A stretch of 12,401 nt of DNA from Geopsychrobacter sp. (GCA_021647445.1 JAKIUS010000010.1:1-12401); one strand, 5' to 3'. Shown: positions 1 through 7,619, counted from the stretch's first letter. Translations and numbers: made by a program. The notes: generated by a model not told the origin, from the letters alone.

Positions 1-56
1 TTGGTATATTTAAAGTCAGCAAAAAGGCGGTCCAGTAATTCTTTATCGATGGCCAT
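1..56 (-). CDS. IS256-family transposase, N-terminal fragment (runs off the left edge)
   Basis: Only the first 18 codons are in the window, read leftward from an ATG at 56-54. They give MAIDKELLDRLFADFKYT, which resembles the conserved N-terminus of IS256-family (mutator-type DDE) transposases of the MxIDKELLDxLLADYK type. An AAGGAG ribosome binding site sits 5 bases upstream of the ATG and fixes the start. The catalytic domain lies beyond the window, so whether the element is intact cannot be judged. The assignment rests on a short but characteristic N-terminus plus its position at an element end that interrupts another transposase. Confidence 0.7.
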   Translation of the reverse strand, partial: MAIDKELLDRLFADFKYT

Positions 57-127
57 GTTAGCTCCTTAGAAGGTCGGGGCACGATGTACCCCAGGATGGC
101 CATTTACACAATCTTTTTTACACCCTC
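1..127 (-). mobile_element. End of an IS256-family insertion sequence
   Basis: The minus strand from about 127 downward begins GAGGGTGTAAAAAAGATTGTGTAAA and continues into the transposase start at 56. A TGTGTAAA-containing terminus close to the transposase ATG is typical of IS256-family ends. The neighbouring IS3 orfB protein matches its family up to [10 protein letters not shown] and then loses similarity, so the junction lies near 127. A small inverted repeat (GGGG...CCCC arms, 76-92) sits between terminus and ATG. The other end and the target duplication are outside the window, so the exact boundary is uncertain by a few bases. Confidence 0.6.
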
Positions 128-678
128 TTTCCGATAGCCATCCGAGGCATATTGGCTGCCTCGATCGCTGTGAAAGATCAGTCCTTTATCTGGTTTTCGC
201 TTCCATATGGCCATCAAGATTGCGTCATTGACCAATCCTGTTTTCATGCGTGAGCTCATTGACCAACCGACCACAGCGCGCGAGAACAGGTCAATGACGG
301 TGGCAAGATAAAGCCACCCCTCACGAGTTCGGATATAAGTTATGTCACCAACGTAAACGCTGTCGGGTTTGGCGACTGTAAACTCACGGTTGAGCAGGTT
401 CGGTGCAATCGGCTTGTCGTGATTTGAATCAGTCGTTACTTTGAATTTTCGCTTGGTTTGGACCTTGAGGTCCTCTTCTGCCATCAACCGACCAATGCGA
501 CGGCGACTGACGATGTTCTTTTTTTTGACCAGAGTTTTTTTGATTCGCCGCGTGCCATAGTTCTTTCGACCCTGTGTAAATGCGTCCCTGATCTGAGGGC
601 GGAGCTTGTCGTCCACAATACTGCGCTCGCTTGGGGGCCGATTTAAATATTCGTAATAACCACTTCGGGCAAAGACTA
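128..678 (-). pseudogene. IS3-family transposase OrfB, truncated at both ends
   Basis: The minus-strand frame is open from 678 down to the IS256 junction. It reads [20 protein letters not shown], then the usual HTH_21 region and the rve integrase core. The first catalytic Asp (VGDITYIRT) and the second ([10 protein letters not shown]) are present. The third acidic residue, the Glu of the DDE triad, is lost where the IS256 end begins. The N-terminus is missing because the frame meets the RAYT terminus at 679. No orfA is visible. A GTG at 616 could start a shorter product, but without the third catalytic residue it would be inactive. This is a dead remnant squeezed between two other elements. 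The rest of orfB is not found on the far side of the RAYT element, so the right junction involved a deletion or rearrangement rather than simple insertion. Confidence 0.85.
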
Positions 679-693
679 GGGGACGTTCATAAG
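679..693 (+). repeat. Left inverted end of RAYT element
   Basis: GGGGACGTTCATAAG, exact reverse complement of 1749-1763. It directly abuts the truncated IS3 orfB frame. Confidence 0.8.
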
Positions 694-736
694 ATTATAA
701 GTTGCTATCCCCCCTATCTGCTGCTATCCTTCTCCC

Positions 737-1747
737 ATGCCTCGCCAAGCTCGTATTGACGCCCCCGGCGCTCTGCACCACATTATCTGTCGTGGTATTG
801 AGCGTAAGCCGATCTTTCGCACCGATGCCGACCGTGACGATTTTGTCATCCGGCTTGAAACTATTCTTGCGGCCACCGATACAAGTTGCTACGCCTGGGC
901 GCTGATCCCCAATCATTTTCACCTGTTGCTGCAAACCGGCCCGACCCCCATCAGTACGGTGATGCGTCGTCTACTGACCGGCTACGCGGTGGCTTTCAAC
1001 CTACGTCACAAGCGCAGCGGCCATCTGTTTCAAAATCGCTATAAATCGATCATCTGTCAGGACGAGCTTTACCTGTTTGAGCTGATCCGCTATATCCACC
1101 TTAATCCCCTGCGCGCCGGGCTGGTTGCTTCATTGGACGATCTGGCGCTTTATCCCTATTGTGGGCATCGTCAATTACTGGGACTGAAGAATCCGGGAGT
1201 GCTGGCGGTTGATGAGATTTTGGGCTATTTCGGCAAGCGTGAGAGGGCTGCACGGAAGAAGTATCTTGGTTTTGTTGCTGATGGCGTCGAGCAGGGGCAA
1301 CGTCCCGAACTGTCCGGTGGCGGGTTGATTCGCAGTTTAATTGGTGCCGGACAAAAGAGCGTTACTGCGGGGGATTTGCCTTTGAGCGATGCGCGGATTC
1401 TGGGTGACGGGGATTTTGTCGCTGCCGTGCTGGCACAAGCCGATGAGCAGGTCACGGCCAGAGAGTCTTACCGCATGGCTGGTTTCGGCCTGGATCAACT
1501 GGCGGAAGTGGTTGCGACGACGCTTCAGGTTGATGTTGCCGAAGTTTTCGCCCGAGGCAAACAACCACAACGGGTGAGGGCGCGCAGTCTTTTCTGCTTT
1601 TGGGCGGTGCGAGAGTTGGGCTGCACCGCAACTTCGTTGGCCACGCGGCTTGGCATCAGCCAACCAGCGGTGAGCCTGTCGGTGCAGCGCGGGGAACGAT
1701 TGGCGGCAGAGCAGGGTTATAAGTTGTCGGAATTGAGAAAGTTATGA
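737..1747 (+). CDS. IS200-like (Y1) REP-associated transposase with C-terminal DNA-binding domain
   Basis: A 336-residue HUH-type single-strand transposase. The N-terminal half carries the Y1_Tnp domain: opening PRQARIDAPGALHHIICRG, the HUH motif at H60-F61-H62 (IPNHFHLLLQ), the likely catalytic tyrosine at Y83 (RLLTGYAVAFN), then GHLFQNRYKS and YIHLNPLRAGL, all characteristic of RAYT proteins. Residues from about 230 to 330 form an extra domain ending in a helix-turn-helix (TSLATRLGISQPAVSLSVQRG). It resembles the C-terminal DNA-binding domain of DnaA that is fused to some proteins of this family. Typical RAYTs are about 150-220 residues, so this is a long version. The ATG at 737 has no clear Shine-Dalgarno sequence, which suggests weak translation. 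The stop is TGA, just inside the right inverted end. The frame is intact, so activity is plausible. Confidence 0.85.
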   Translation: MPRQARIDAPGALHHIICRGIERKPIFRTDADRDDFVIRLETILAATDTSCYAWALIPNHFHLLLQTGPTPISTVMRRLLTGYAVAFNLRHKRSGHLFQNRYKSIICQDELYLFELIRYIHLNPLRAGLVASLDDLALYPYCGHRQLLGLKNPGVLAVDEILGYFGKRERAARKKYLGFVADGVEQGQRPELSGGGLIRSLIGAGQKSVTAGDLPLSDARILGDGDFVAAVLAQADEQVTARESYRMAGFGLDQLAEVVATTLQVDVAEVFARGKQPQRVRARSLFCFWAVRELGCTATSLATRLGISQPAVSLSVQRGERLAAEQGYKLSELRKL

Positions 1748-1748
1748 A

Positions 1749-1763
1749 CTTATGAACGTCCCC
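1749..1763 (-). repeat. Right inverted end of RAYT element
   Basis: CTTATGAACGTCCCC, exact reverse complement of 679-693, beginning one base after the transposase stop codon. Confidence 0.8.
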
Positions 1764-1786
1764 TGCCTTCACGTCCCCTGCCTTCA
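1757..1786 (+). repeat. 15-bp tandem duplication at the RAYT right end
   Basis: CGTCCCCTGCCTTCA occurs twice head to tail, at 1757-1771 and 1772-1786. The first copy overlaps the right inverted end, so the unit consists of the last seven bases of the terminus plus eight flanking bases. It could be a slippage product or a scar of transposition or excision. Confidence 0.75.
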
Positions 1787-1806
1787 CAGCAAAAACAAAA
1801 GGGGGA

Positions 1807-2679
1807 TTAAACTGTGAGGCAGCAGTGATTTTCTTCATAAATTAATTCTTCAGCAAAACTCATAACATCATCGTCAAGGAAAATTTTTATTAAATGAATT
1901 TGCAGAGCAGAGGTTCCCCAACCTTGCAGATATAAAAACATATTATAATCGGCCACACGGTTTCTTGATGAAAGAGAGCCAACCATGTACTGGGTAAATG
2001 AACTGTTAAAACAGAGATCTGTGCTCTTCCTCAAATCGAAGAGGTGGGTGTGACCGCAAAAAACATCTTCAATCTTGTGTTCCCTGATAAAAGTGGTCAA
2101 CGTTAGGGGGTTCAGAAGCGGTGTCACATCTCCGACCAAAATCGAGTGGTGAATCAACATCATGGACTTATCATATTTTATCCGGCCAATCTGCTCAGAG
2201 ATATTCCTTAGAATTTCCTCCTCCACAAAACCTTCATCTTGGTAAAGAACATTTGAATCTATACAAACAACCAGCAGGGTCATGTTATCAACGGTGATTA
2301 GTTTAATATAGTTATGGTCCGTGAAGTAATTTTTTGTTTTTGAAATGTCCGGTTTTAAATAAAGATCCTTTTTGGTCGTCAGTTTTGGTCTTGATGGCAA
2401 AATCACTTCATCATGGTCAATGTATTTCTTGTAATATTCATTCGTTCGCATATTTCTTTTATCATGATTGCCGATAATAGAAATAATATTTTCACAGGTA
2501 ATACCCTTTAAGAACGCTCCCGCATCCTGAAATTCGCTTTCAAGCCCATCAGTGGTACTGTCTCCTGTATTAATAACCAGATCGGCAGGATATGAGTTTA
2601 TTTTATCCAGCAAGATTTGATTATTACCATCCCAATGGCGTGTTCCAAAATGCAAATCGGATAGATGTAAAATATTCAC
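1807..2679 (-). CDS. Calcineurin-like metallophosphoesterase (CpdA-type)
   Basis: A 290-residue metallophosphoesterase with all dimetal-site motifs in order: D8-x-H10 (LSDLHFG), G39-D40 (NTGDS), G70-N71-H72-D73, H177-H178 and G209-H210-T211-H212. Enzymes of this fold hydrolyse phosphodiesters or phosphomonoesters. The length and the start (MNILHLSDLHFG) fit the class III cyclic-nucleotide phosphodiesterase/CpdA-like group, but the substrate cannot be read from sequence. There is no signal peptide, so it should be cytoplasmic. The start is GTG at 2679, with AAAGGAAA six bases upstream. The gene is clearly richer in A+T than the transporter genes beside it and stands alone, which hints at horizontal acquisition. 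Its 3' end lies only about 20 bases from the tandem scar of the RAYT element, so the last residues (NHCCLTV) may not be ancestral. Confidence 0.8.
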   Translation of the reverse strand: MNILHLSDLHFGTRHWDGNNQILLDKINSYPADLVINTGDSTTDGLESEFQDAGAFLKGITCENIISIIGNHDKRNMRTNEYYKKYIDHDEVILPSRPKLTTKKDLYLKPDISKTKNYFTDHNYIKLITVDNMTLLVVCIDSNVLYQDEGFVEEEILRNISEQIGRIKYDKSMMLIHHSILVGDVTPLLNPLTLTTFIREHKIEDVFCGHTHLFDLRKSTDLCFNSSFTQYMVGSLSSRNRVADYNMFLYLQGWGTSALQIHLIKIFLDDDVMSFAEELIYEENHCCLTV

Positions 2680-2700
2680 TTCAGCTTTCCTTTATTTAAG

Positions 2701-2733
2701 TGGTGATCCATTGTGAACCTTGATTCATCACCA
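2701..2733 (-). promoter_or_regulatory. Inverted repeat in the phosphoesterase leader
   Basis: TGGTGAT at 2701-2707 is the exact reverse complement of ATCACCA at 2727-2733, with a 19-base spacer. It lies just upstream of the ribosome binding site of the phosphoesterase gene. It could be an operator or a weak leader hairpin. No convincing -35/-10 pair was identified near it. Confidence 0.3.
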
Positions 2734-2806
2734 TTTTATTGTTTCAACGCGCTAGTAAAACTATGGACTTTTGTCTAAGCCTTTTTTGGTACTACTTATT
2801 TTCGCC

Positions 2807-2868
2807 ATTCCCGCGTAGGCGGGAATCCAGTGGTTTTATGGGGCGTGGATCCCCGCATTCGCGAGGAT
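2807..2868. repeat. REP-like double palindrome
   Basis: The first hairpin is ATTCCCGC (2807-2814), loop GTAG, GCGGGAAT (2819-2826), a perfect 8-bp stem. The second is ATCCCCGC (2849-2856), loop ATTC, GCGAGGAT (2861-2868), an 8-bp stem with one mismatch. The two units are related and in opposing orientation. Such ATTCCCGC/GCGGGAAT palindromes are widely scattered intergenic repeats in proteobacterial genomes. It lies downstream of the aap operon, where it could stabilise the 3' end of that mRNA. Confidence 0.7.
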
Positions 2869-2924
2869 GATGATCTTGGCATTTGATTTTACAAGGGCTT
2901 ATTTCTCAAGATGGCTCTAAAAAG

Positions 2925-3710
2925 TCAGAGTATTTGGCTGAGAAACTCCTTAGTGCGTTTATGCTGGGGGTTGTTGAAAAACTCGTCAGGTACATTTTCT
3001 TCCACGATATAACCATCATCCATAAAAAATATCCGATCAGCAACAGTCCTGGCAAAGGCCATCTCATGTGTCACCACGATCATCGTCATTCCCGTGTCGG
3101 CTAACTCAATCATGACATCAAGAACTTCCTTGATCATCTCCGGATCAAGCGCTGAAGTTGGTTCGTCAAATAACATGATTTTGGGGTTCATGCACAAAGA
3201 GCGAGCGATGGCCACGCGCTGCTGCTGGCCACCTGAAAGTTGGCCGGGAAATTTGTCGGCCTGTTCGGGAATCTTGACCCGCTCAAGATACTTCATGGCA
3301 GTGGCCTGAGCATCAATTTTACTCATTTTTCGAACCCAGATTGGGCCCAGCGTGAGATTATCTAAAATAGTCAGATGGGGAAACAGATTGAAGCTTTGGA
3401 ATACCATACCTACTTCAGTGCGAATATGATCAATGTTCTTAAGGTTTTTATTGAGAGTTATGCCATCGACAACGATACTACCCTTTTGATGCGCCTCTAG
3501 ATTGTTGATGCAGCGGATGAGGGTCGATTTTCCTGACCCTGAAGGGCCACATATCACGATTCGCTCACCCTCGTGAACCCTGAAATCGATATCCTTCAGC
3601 ACATGAAAATCACCGTACCATTTATTGATCTTTTCAAACTCAATGATAACTTCGGAGGAAGCGGCAGAAGCCAGCTGTTCCCTGGTTTTCTGCGTCTTTG
3701 TTCCTGTCAT
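2925..3710 (-). CDS. aapP: General L-amino-acid ABC transporter, ATP-binding protein
   Basis: The cytoplasmic ATPase of a polar-amino-acid importer, 261 residues from the chosen start. Visible motifs are Walker [10 protein letters not shown] (55-63), Q-loop Gln105 (VFQSFN), signature LSGGQ (158-162), Walker B ending in D182-E183 (IMLFDEP) and the switch His215 (VTHEMAFA). It most resembles AapP/BztD/GlnQ-type ATPases, and its position after two Aap-type permeases makes AapP the best name. I chose ATG 3710 because GAGG sits 7 bases upstream. A TTG at 3740 overlapping the aapM stop would add ten residues but lacks a good ribosome binding site. It is the last gene of the operon and ends in TGA. 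The REP-like palindromes follow about 60 bases downstream. Confidence 0.92.
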   Translation of the reverse strand: MTGTKTQKTREQLASAASSEVIIEFEKINKWYGDFHVLKDIDFRVHEGERIVICGPSGSGKSTLIRCINNLEAHQKGSIVVDGITLNKNLKNIDHIRTEVGMVFQSFNLFPHLTILDNLTLGPIWVRKMSKIDAQATAMKYLERVKIPEQADKFPGQLSGGQQQRVAIARSLCMNPKIMLFDEPTSALDPEMIKEVLDVMIELADTGMTMIVVTHEMAFARTVADRIFFMDDGYIVEENVPDEFFNNPQHKRTKEFLSQIL

Positions 3711-3736
3711 GGTTTTTCCTCGGTAGGCTTGACTGA

Positions 3737-5065
3737 TCAATGCTTATGGCCAGTTGATAGTTTCACTTCCAGATGGCGACTGTATTTTGACATGGCAAAG
3801 CAGATCAAAAAGAACATCATTGCTCCAAATACCAGCGGCTCTTTGTGCAGCCCAAGCCATGGTAAATCCTTACTGATCGAACGTAACATACCAAGAACGT
3901 CGAACAGGCCAATGATGGACACCAAGGTAGTATCTTTGAGCAGCCCGATAAAATTACCAACAATATTGGGAATCATATGCTTCAAAGCCTGGGGCAAGAT
4001 AATCAGGCTAATGGTCTGCCAATAGCCCAGGCCGATGGTGTGCCCCGCTTCAAATTGGCCTCTGGGGATGGTCTGAAGACCCCCGCGAACAATCTCGGCA
4101 AGATAACAGGCGTTGAACAGGCAAACAGCGATGATAACCTGGACCAACTTGTTAAGGATAAAGCCTTCAGGTAGGAACAAGGGAAACATCGTCGTTGCCA
4201 TAAACAGTACGGTAATCAAAGGGACCGAACGGAACAGTTCGATGAACGAGGTACTGATGACCCTAACGACTGGCATCTTGGATCGCCGACCAAGGGCAAG
4301 AAGAATTCCGCCCGGCAGTGCCGAGGCAATGCCGATCCCGGATATGACAAGGGTGAGAAACAAGCCGCCCCATCTGGTCCAGGAGACATTCTCAACGTTC
4401 CAGCCCATTTGAAACATGTAAACCGCGACAAGGCTGACTGCGAGAATGCCAAGAAGAAGATACCGTTGGCTCTTTTCAGGCGCATTTTTTTTACCAAACA
4501 GACGAATCAGGAATTCAGGCAGACTGCGGCCAGTCAATACGCCAATGATTGAATGTACAGTATTGGCTGCCAGGCAAACAATTGCAGCAGTGACCATGAT
4601 CTGCATGGAAATGCTTTTATCTCCACCGGAAAAAAGATATCCTGCCAGGAACGGATAGAGAAATACCGTAGTTAGACCAATCGAGATTTTTGCTTTGACC
4701 CTTGGCAGCCAAAGGGGCACCATCCAGATGACTAGGAGAAACAGGCCAAGATTGATCCGCCACAATTCTTCTCTCGGGTACCGGCCATAGAAAATGCTGT
4801 CCAGCCACGCAATGACGCCTGCCCAGCAGGCACCATCTACGTTGATGTCGAAACATCCACGCCGATTGTCAGCGACCCACACGGCATCGGCAATCCCCCA
4901 GACCCAAAGCTCCTTGACCGTTATATAGATAATAAAGAGGGTTACGATGGTGAGGAGACTGTTGAACACAGAGCTGAACAGATGCTTTCGCATCCAGCCT
5001 AGAGCTGTTGTTTCAGATAAAGGTGGTGCTATAGCGGCGGTTCTTTCTGTTTTTATAATAGCCAT
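3737..5065 (-). CDS. aapM: General L-amino-acid ABC transporter, permease AapM
   Basis: A 442-residue inner-membrane permease with several hydrophobic segments along its length. The C-terminal half is the BPD_transp_1/HisM-type domain with the EAA loop that docks the ATPase ([20 protein letters not shown], about 340-360). The extended N-terminal half contains the cysteine-bearing loop ([17 protein letters not shown]) and [11 protein letters not shown] characteristic of AapM/BztC-type subunits. This separates it from ordinary 220-residue permeases. It starts two bases after the aapQ stop, with GGAG of the aapQ 3' end as its ribosome binding site, which indicates tight translational coupling. 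It ends in TGA close to aapP. It forms a heterodimer with AapQ in the family. Confidence 0.92.
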   Translation of the reverse strand: MAIIKTERTAAIAPPLSETTALGWMRKHLFSSVFNSLLTIVTLFIIYITVKELWVWGIADAVWVADNRRGCFDINVDGACWAGVIAWLDSIFYGRYPREELWRINLGLFLLVIWMVPLWLPRVKAKISIGLTTVFLYPFLAGYLFSGGDKSISMQIMVTAAIVCLAANTVHSIIGVLTGRSLPEFLIRLFGKKNAPEKSQRYLLLGILAVSLVAVYMFQMGWNVENVSWTRWGGLFLTLVISGIGIASALPGGILLALGRRSKMPVVRVISTSFIELFRSVPLITVLFMATTMFPLFLPEGFILNKLVQVIIAVCLFNACYLAEIVRGGLQTIPRGQFEAGHTIGLGYWQTISLIILPQALKHMIPNIVGNFIGLLKDTTLVSIIGLFDVLGMLRSISKDLPWLGLHKEPLVFGAMMFFLICFAMSKYSRHLEVKLSTGHKH

Positions 5066-5067
5066 AA

Positions 5068-6285
5068 TCAGCGCTCCACCAGTTGGACTCGTTTATTGTA
5101 AATATTCAGCAGCCACGAAATAGTCAAACTGATAAACATATAAAAGGCCATTGTCATACCGACCAACTCAACCGCATAACCCGCCTGATTTAGTGATGTC
5201 TGCATGAAAAGAGAGACCAGATCTGGGTACCCGATAGCAATGGCCAGTGATGAATTCTTGACTGCGCTCATCCAATTACTGATCATTGGAGGAACAATGG
5301 CGGGCATCGCTTGAGGAATGATGACTAGAGACATGACCTTTTTTCCCCTGAGGCCAAGTGCCCGGGCAGCATCATATTGTCCCCTGCTGACCGATAGAAC
5401 GCCTGCACGCACCGTTTCGGCCATATGGGCAGCATGATAAATGGACAAGGCAACCAGAAGAGCAATGAAAGAGGGGGGCAGGCTTGCGCCTCCGGCAAAG
5501 TTGAATCCTTCAAGTTTTGGGATATCCCAGCCGAGCGGCATTCCGGTTATCAGATAGACCGTTCCCGGCAAAAGAACGAGCAATGCAGCCGAAAGTATAA
5601 AGGTCGGGAATGTTTGTCCGGTTCTGTCCTGACGATTTCTGGCCCAGCGCTTAAAAATTATAACGGCGATTATCGCGACGATAAAAGCCAGCCCGGTCAT
5701 CCATAGCAGATCGCCGGGTACTGGCCATGGCGTGTATAGTCCACGGTTATTGAGGAGGAAAATCTCTGCGCCAGCAGACAGGTCAATGCTGTTCTTGACT
5801 CTGGGCAGTAGAGAGAAAACCCCGATATACCAAAAAATAACCTGTATTAATAATGGCGTGTTACGAAATATTTCCACATAGGCCAGAGCCACCTTGGAGA
5901 CCAGCCAATTGTTGGAAAGTCTCAAAACACCAATAAAAAAACCAAGCAGAGTGCTGGCGATAACTGCCAGAGCGGAAACATAGAGTGTGTTAAGAGCACC
6001 AATGATGAAAATACGCCCATAGGTTCCAACCCCGGGCTCATTGGGAATAAGTTTGAAGTAGCTGTCGAATCCGGCTGAAACATTAAGGAAGCCGAAACCC
6101 GTGTTCATTCCACGTGCTTCAAGGTTCTGAGCTGTGTTGCTAATAAGGTACCAGGCGAACCAGCCGACAGCTGCGGCAAAGAGGAGTTGATAGAAAATCG
6201 AGCGTACTCGTTCATCGTGAAAAAAATCAAACGGCTCTTTGGGCTTGGTATTCATGGATTTTTTGGTTTTTTCACTGAATGCCAC
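5068..6285 (-). CDS. aapQ: General L-amino-acid ABC transporter, permease AapQ
   Basis: A 405-residue inner-membrane permease, the partner of AapM. The sequence carries the family's FDFFHDERVRSIFYQLLFA opening and a first membrane segment. It then has the long periplasmic insertion typical of AapQ/BztB and a C-terminal permease domain with the EAA loop YDAARALGLRGKKVMSLVII followed by PQAMPAIVPP. The length matches the roughly 400 residues usual for AapQ. The GTG at 6285 is chosen because GGGA lies 8-10 bases upstream. An ATG eleven codons later (6255) has no ribosome binding site. It is separated from aapJ by a 100-base spacer holding a strong hairpin, whereas aapQ, aapM and aapP are nearly contiguous. 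Confidence 0.92.
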   Translation of the reverse strand: MAFSEKTKKSMNTKPKEPFDFFHDERVRSIFYQLLFAAAVGWFAWYLISNTAQNLEARGMNTGFGFLNVSAGFDSYFKLIPNEPGVGTYGRIFIIGALNTLYVSALAVIASTLLGFFIGVLRLSNNWLVSKVALAYVEIFRNTPLLIQVIFWYIGVFSLLPRVKNSIDLSAGAEIFLLNNRGLYTPWPVPGDLLWMTGLAFIVAIIAVIIFKRWARNRQDRTGQTFPTFILSAALLVLLPGTVYLITGMPLGWDIPKLEGFNFAGGASLPPSFIALLVALSIYHAAHMAETVRAGVLSVSRGQYDAARALGLRGKKVMSLVIIPQAMPAIVPPMISNWMSAVKNSSLAIAIGYPDLVSLFMQTSLNQAGYAVELVGMTMAFYMFISLTISWLLNIYNKRVQLVER

Positions 6286-6328
6286 AATGATTGTCCCATT
6301 AGGCCATTACTCTATTAACAGGGTAAAT

Positions 6329-6370
6329 TTCTGGTACCAAACCAAGCGGTAACTTGATTTGGTACCAGAA
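6329..6370 (-). promoter_or_regulatory. Strong intercistronic hairpin between aapJ and aapQ
   Basis: Arms 6329-6346 and 6353-6370 enclose a 6-base loop. Read on the transcribed minus strand, TTCTGGTACCAAATCAAG pairs with CTTGGTTTGGTACCAGAA over 18 positions, with a single G-U wobble. On the plus strand the same position is a C-A mismatch, so the structure is optimal only in the operon transcript. No U-tract follows, so it is unlikely to be a simple Rho-independent terminator. In binding-protein operons such stems commonly stabilise the upstream mRNA or partly block extension, giving more binding protein than permease. That role is inferred here. Confidence 0.75.
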
Positions 6371-6385
6371 CACTAGAGGTTAGTA

Positions 6386-7423
6386 CTAGCGCATAGGTGG
6401 AGAGTACATCAGACCACCATTGCTCCAGAGTTCGTTAAGGGTTCCTTTTCGCTGGATACCAAGGGCCCCTTTGCCGCTACCGATATATTGCTCGTAGATT
6501 TCACTGTAATTACCGACCTGTTTGATGATATTATAGGCCCAGTCTTTGGAGAGCCCTAAACCTTCATTGAGATTCCCCTCAACGCCAAGCATGCGGCGCA
6601 CATCCACATTCTTTGAACTGGCACGCATTTTATCAACATTTGCGCTGGTCACGCCTAGTTCCTCGGCGTTGATCATGGCAAATACTGACCATCTGACGAT
6701 ATCGGACCACTCGTTGTCACCATGTCTTACTGCGGGCCCTAGAGGTTCCTTGGAGATGGTTTCAGGAAGAATCATATGATCGGCAGGCTTTGGGAATGAA
6801 GCAATATTGGCGGCCATTGAAGATTTATCACCCGTCACCGCATCACATCCACCTTTAAGGTATGTGTCGTCACGAACATTCCAGTCCTCGAAAGTAACAA
6901 TATCTATATGAAGGTTATTTACCCGGCTGAAGTCAGTCAGGTTCAGCTCACTGGTCGTGCCGGACGTCACACATACCTTCGCGCCCTTCAGTTGAAGCGC
7001 ACTGGTAATGCCGCTGTTCTTGGGAACGGTAAAACCCTGACCATCATAAAAATCAGGGGTCAGAAAATCCAAACCAAGCTGAGTATCGCGTGACATTGTC
7101 CAGGTCGCAGTACGGCATAAAAGGTCAGATTCTCCATTAGCCAGAGCGGTAAAGCGTGCCTGGCTGCTGACAGATTGAATTTCCAATTTATTTTTATCGC
7201 CAAAAATAGCCGCCGCGACAGCCTGACATACAGCGACATCTAGGCCATACCAGTTGCCCTTGGCATCGAGATTATAAAACCCCCCTGAAGGGGTGCCAAC
7301 CTGACAGCGTAAATTACCACGCTTTTTGACAATATCCAGGGTTTTTCCTGCTGCCGAAGCGGAAACAGGAGCTGTCATTACAGCAAGTGCTAAAACCAAC
7401 GTAAGTAATGTTGAGAGTTTCAT
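6386..7423 (-). CDS. aapJ: General L-amino-acid ABC transporter, periplasmic binding protein
   Basis: A 345-residue solute-binding protein of the SBP_bac_3 family. It has a clear Sec signal peptide (MKLSTLLTLVLALAVMTAPV, cleavage probably after the ASA of SASA-AGKTLD). It carries AapJ/BztA landmarks: RGNLRCQVG, GLDVAVCQAVAAAIFGD, RFTALANGESDLLCRTATWT and LDFLTPDFYDGQGF. The family binds many L-amino acids and delivers them to AapQM. The start is ATG 7423 with GGAGG ten bases upstream. A farther ATG at 7444 overlaps that ribosome binding site and would spoil the signal peptide. The stop is TAG followed one codon later by TAA, a back-up stop. It is the first gene of the operon, with a TATAAT promoter element about 50 bases upstream. 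Confidence 0.93.
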   Translation of the reverse strand: MKLSTLLTLVLALAVMTAPVSASAAGKTLDIVKKRGNLRCQVGTPSGGFYNLDAKGNWYGLDVAVCQAVAAAIFGDKNKLEIQSVSSQARFTALANGESDLLCRTATWTMSRDTQLGLDFLTPDFYDGQGFTVPKNSGITSALQLKGAKVCVTSGTTSELNLTDFSRVNNLHIDIVTFEDWNVRDDTYLKGGCDAVTGDKSSMAANIASFPKPADHMILPETISKEPLGPAVRHGDNEWSDIVRWSVFAMINAEELGVTSANVDKMRASSKNVDVRRMLGVEGNLNEGLGLSKDWAYNIIKQVGNYSEIYEQYIGSGKGALGIQRKGTLNELWSNGGLMYSPPMR

Positions 7424-7470
7424 TAAATGTCGTCCTCCATTCAAAGAGATTTGCTAACTACGTGACCACT

Positions 7471-7476
7471 ATTATA
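7471..7476 (-). promoter_or_regulatory. Probable -10 element of the aap operon
   Basis: Minus-strand TATAAT, a perfect sigma70 -10 consensus, about 47 bases upstream of the aapJ ATG. At 16-18 base spacing the -35 region (around TGGCTT) is poor, which suggests help from an activator. The repeat element at 7513-7579 starts just upstream of this region. Confidence 0.5.
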
Positions 7477-7512
7477 AAAAAGCAACCAACCTAAGCCATT
7501 TTCCGCGATTAT

Positions 7513-7579
7513 CTAGGAGGCTATCGGGCCAAACAGCCGGATTTGCAGCCGGATCATGGATAGCCCGACAGCCTCCTAG
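7513..7579. repeat. 67-bp inverted-repeat (MITE-like) element, short form
   Basis: The outer arms are CTAGGAGGCTATCGGGC (7513-7529) and GCCCGACAGCCTCCTAG (7563-7579), which pair at 16 of 17 positions. The core contains CCAAACAGCCGGATTTGCAG and then GCCGGATCATGGAT. The same core, with a few changes, occurs in the 168-bp element at 11495-11662. Both elements end in CTAG, but they differ in length and arm sequence. It lies between the gntR-like gene and the aap promoter. Confidence 0.75.
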
Positions 7580-7619
7580 CTCGATACAAAAAGAAAAAAT
7601 CGAAATATAAGCCTCCTTT

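Larger units (their letters stand above)
679..1763 (+). mobile_element. IS200-like/RAYT element with 15-bp perfect inverted ends
   Basis: The element is defined by GGGGACGTTCATAAG at 679-693 and its exact reverse complement at 1749-1763, about 1.08 kb apart, with one transposase gene between them. Beyond the perfect 15 bp the ends stay similar for about 11 more bases (8 of 11 matching). No obvious direct target duplication flanks it. Classical IS200/IS605 elements have subterminal hairpins and no terminal inverted repeats. Inverted palindromic ends are closer to what is described for REP-associated tyrosine transposases. Confidence 0.7.

Noticed and set aside
76..92. GGGG...CCCC inverted repeat upstream of the IS256 transposase as a terminator
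   Set aside because: The stem is short and no U-tract follows. It may still reduce incoming transcription, but the sequence does not show it.
4216..4497. Several open frames antisense or out of frame to the aap, kbl and tdh genes
   Set aside because: They overlap strongly conserved genes, lack ribosome binding sites and show no recognisable domain. They are shadows of the real coding frames.
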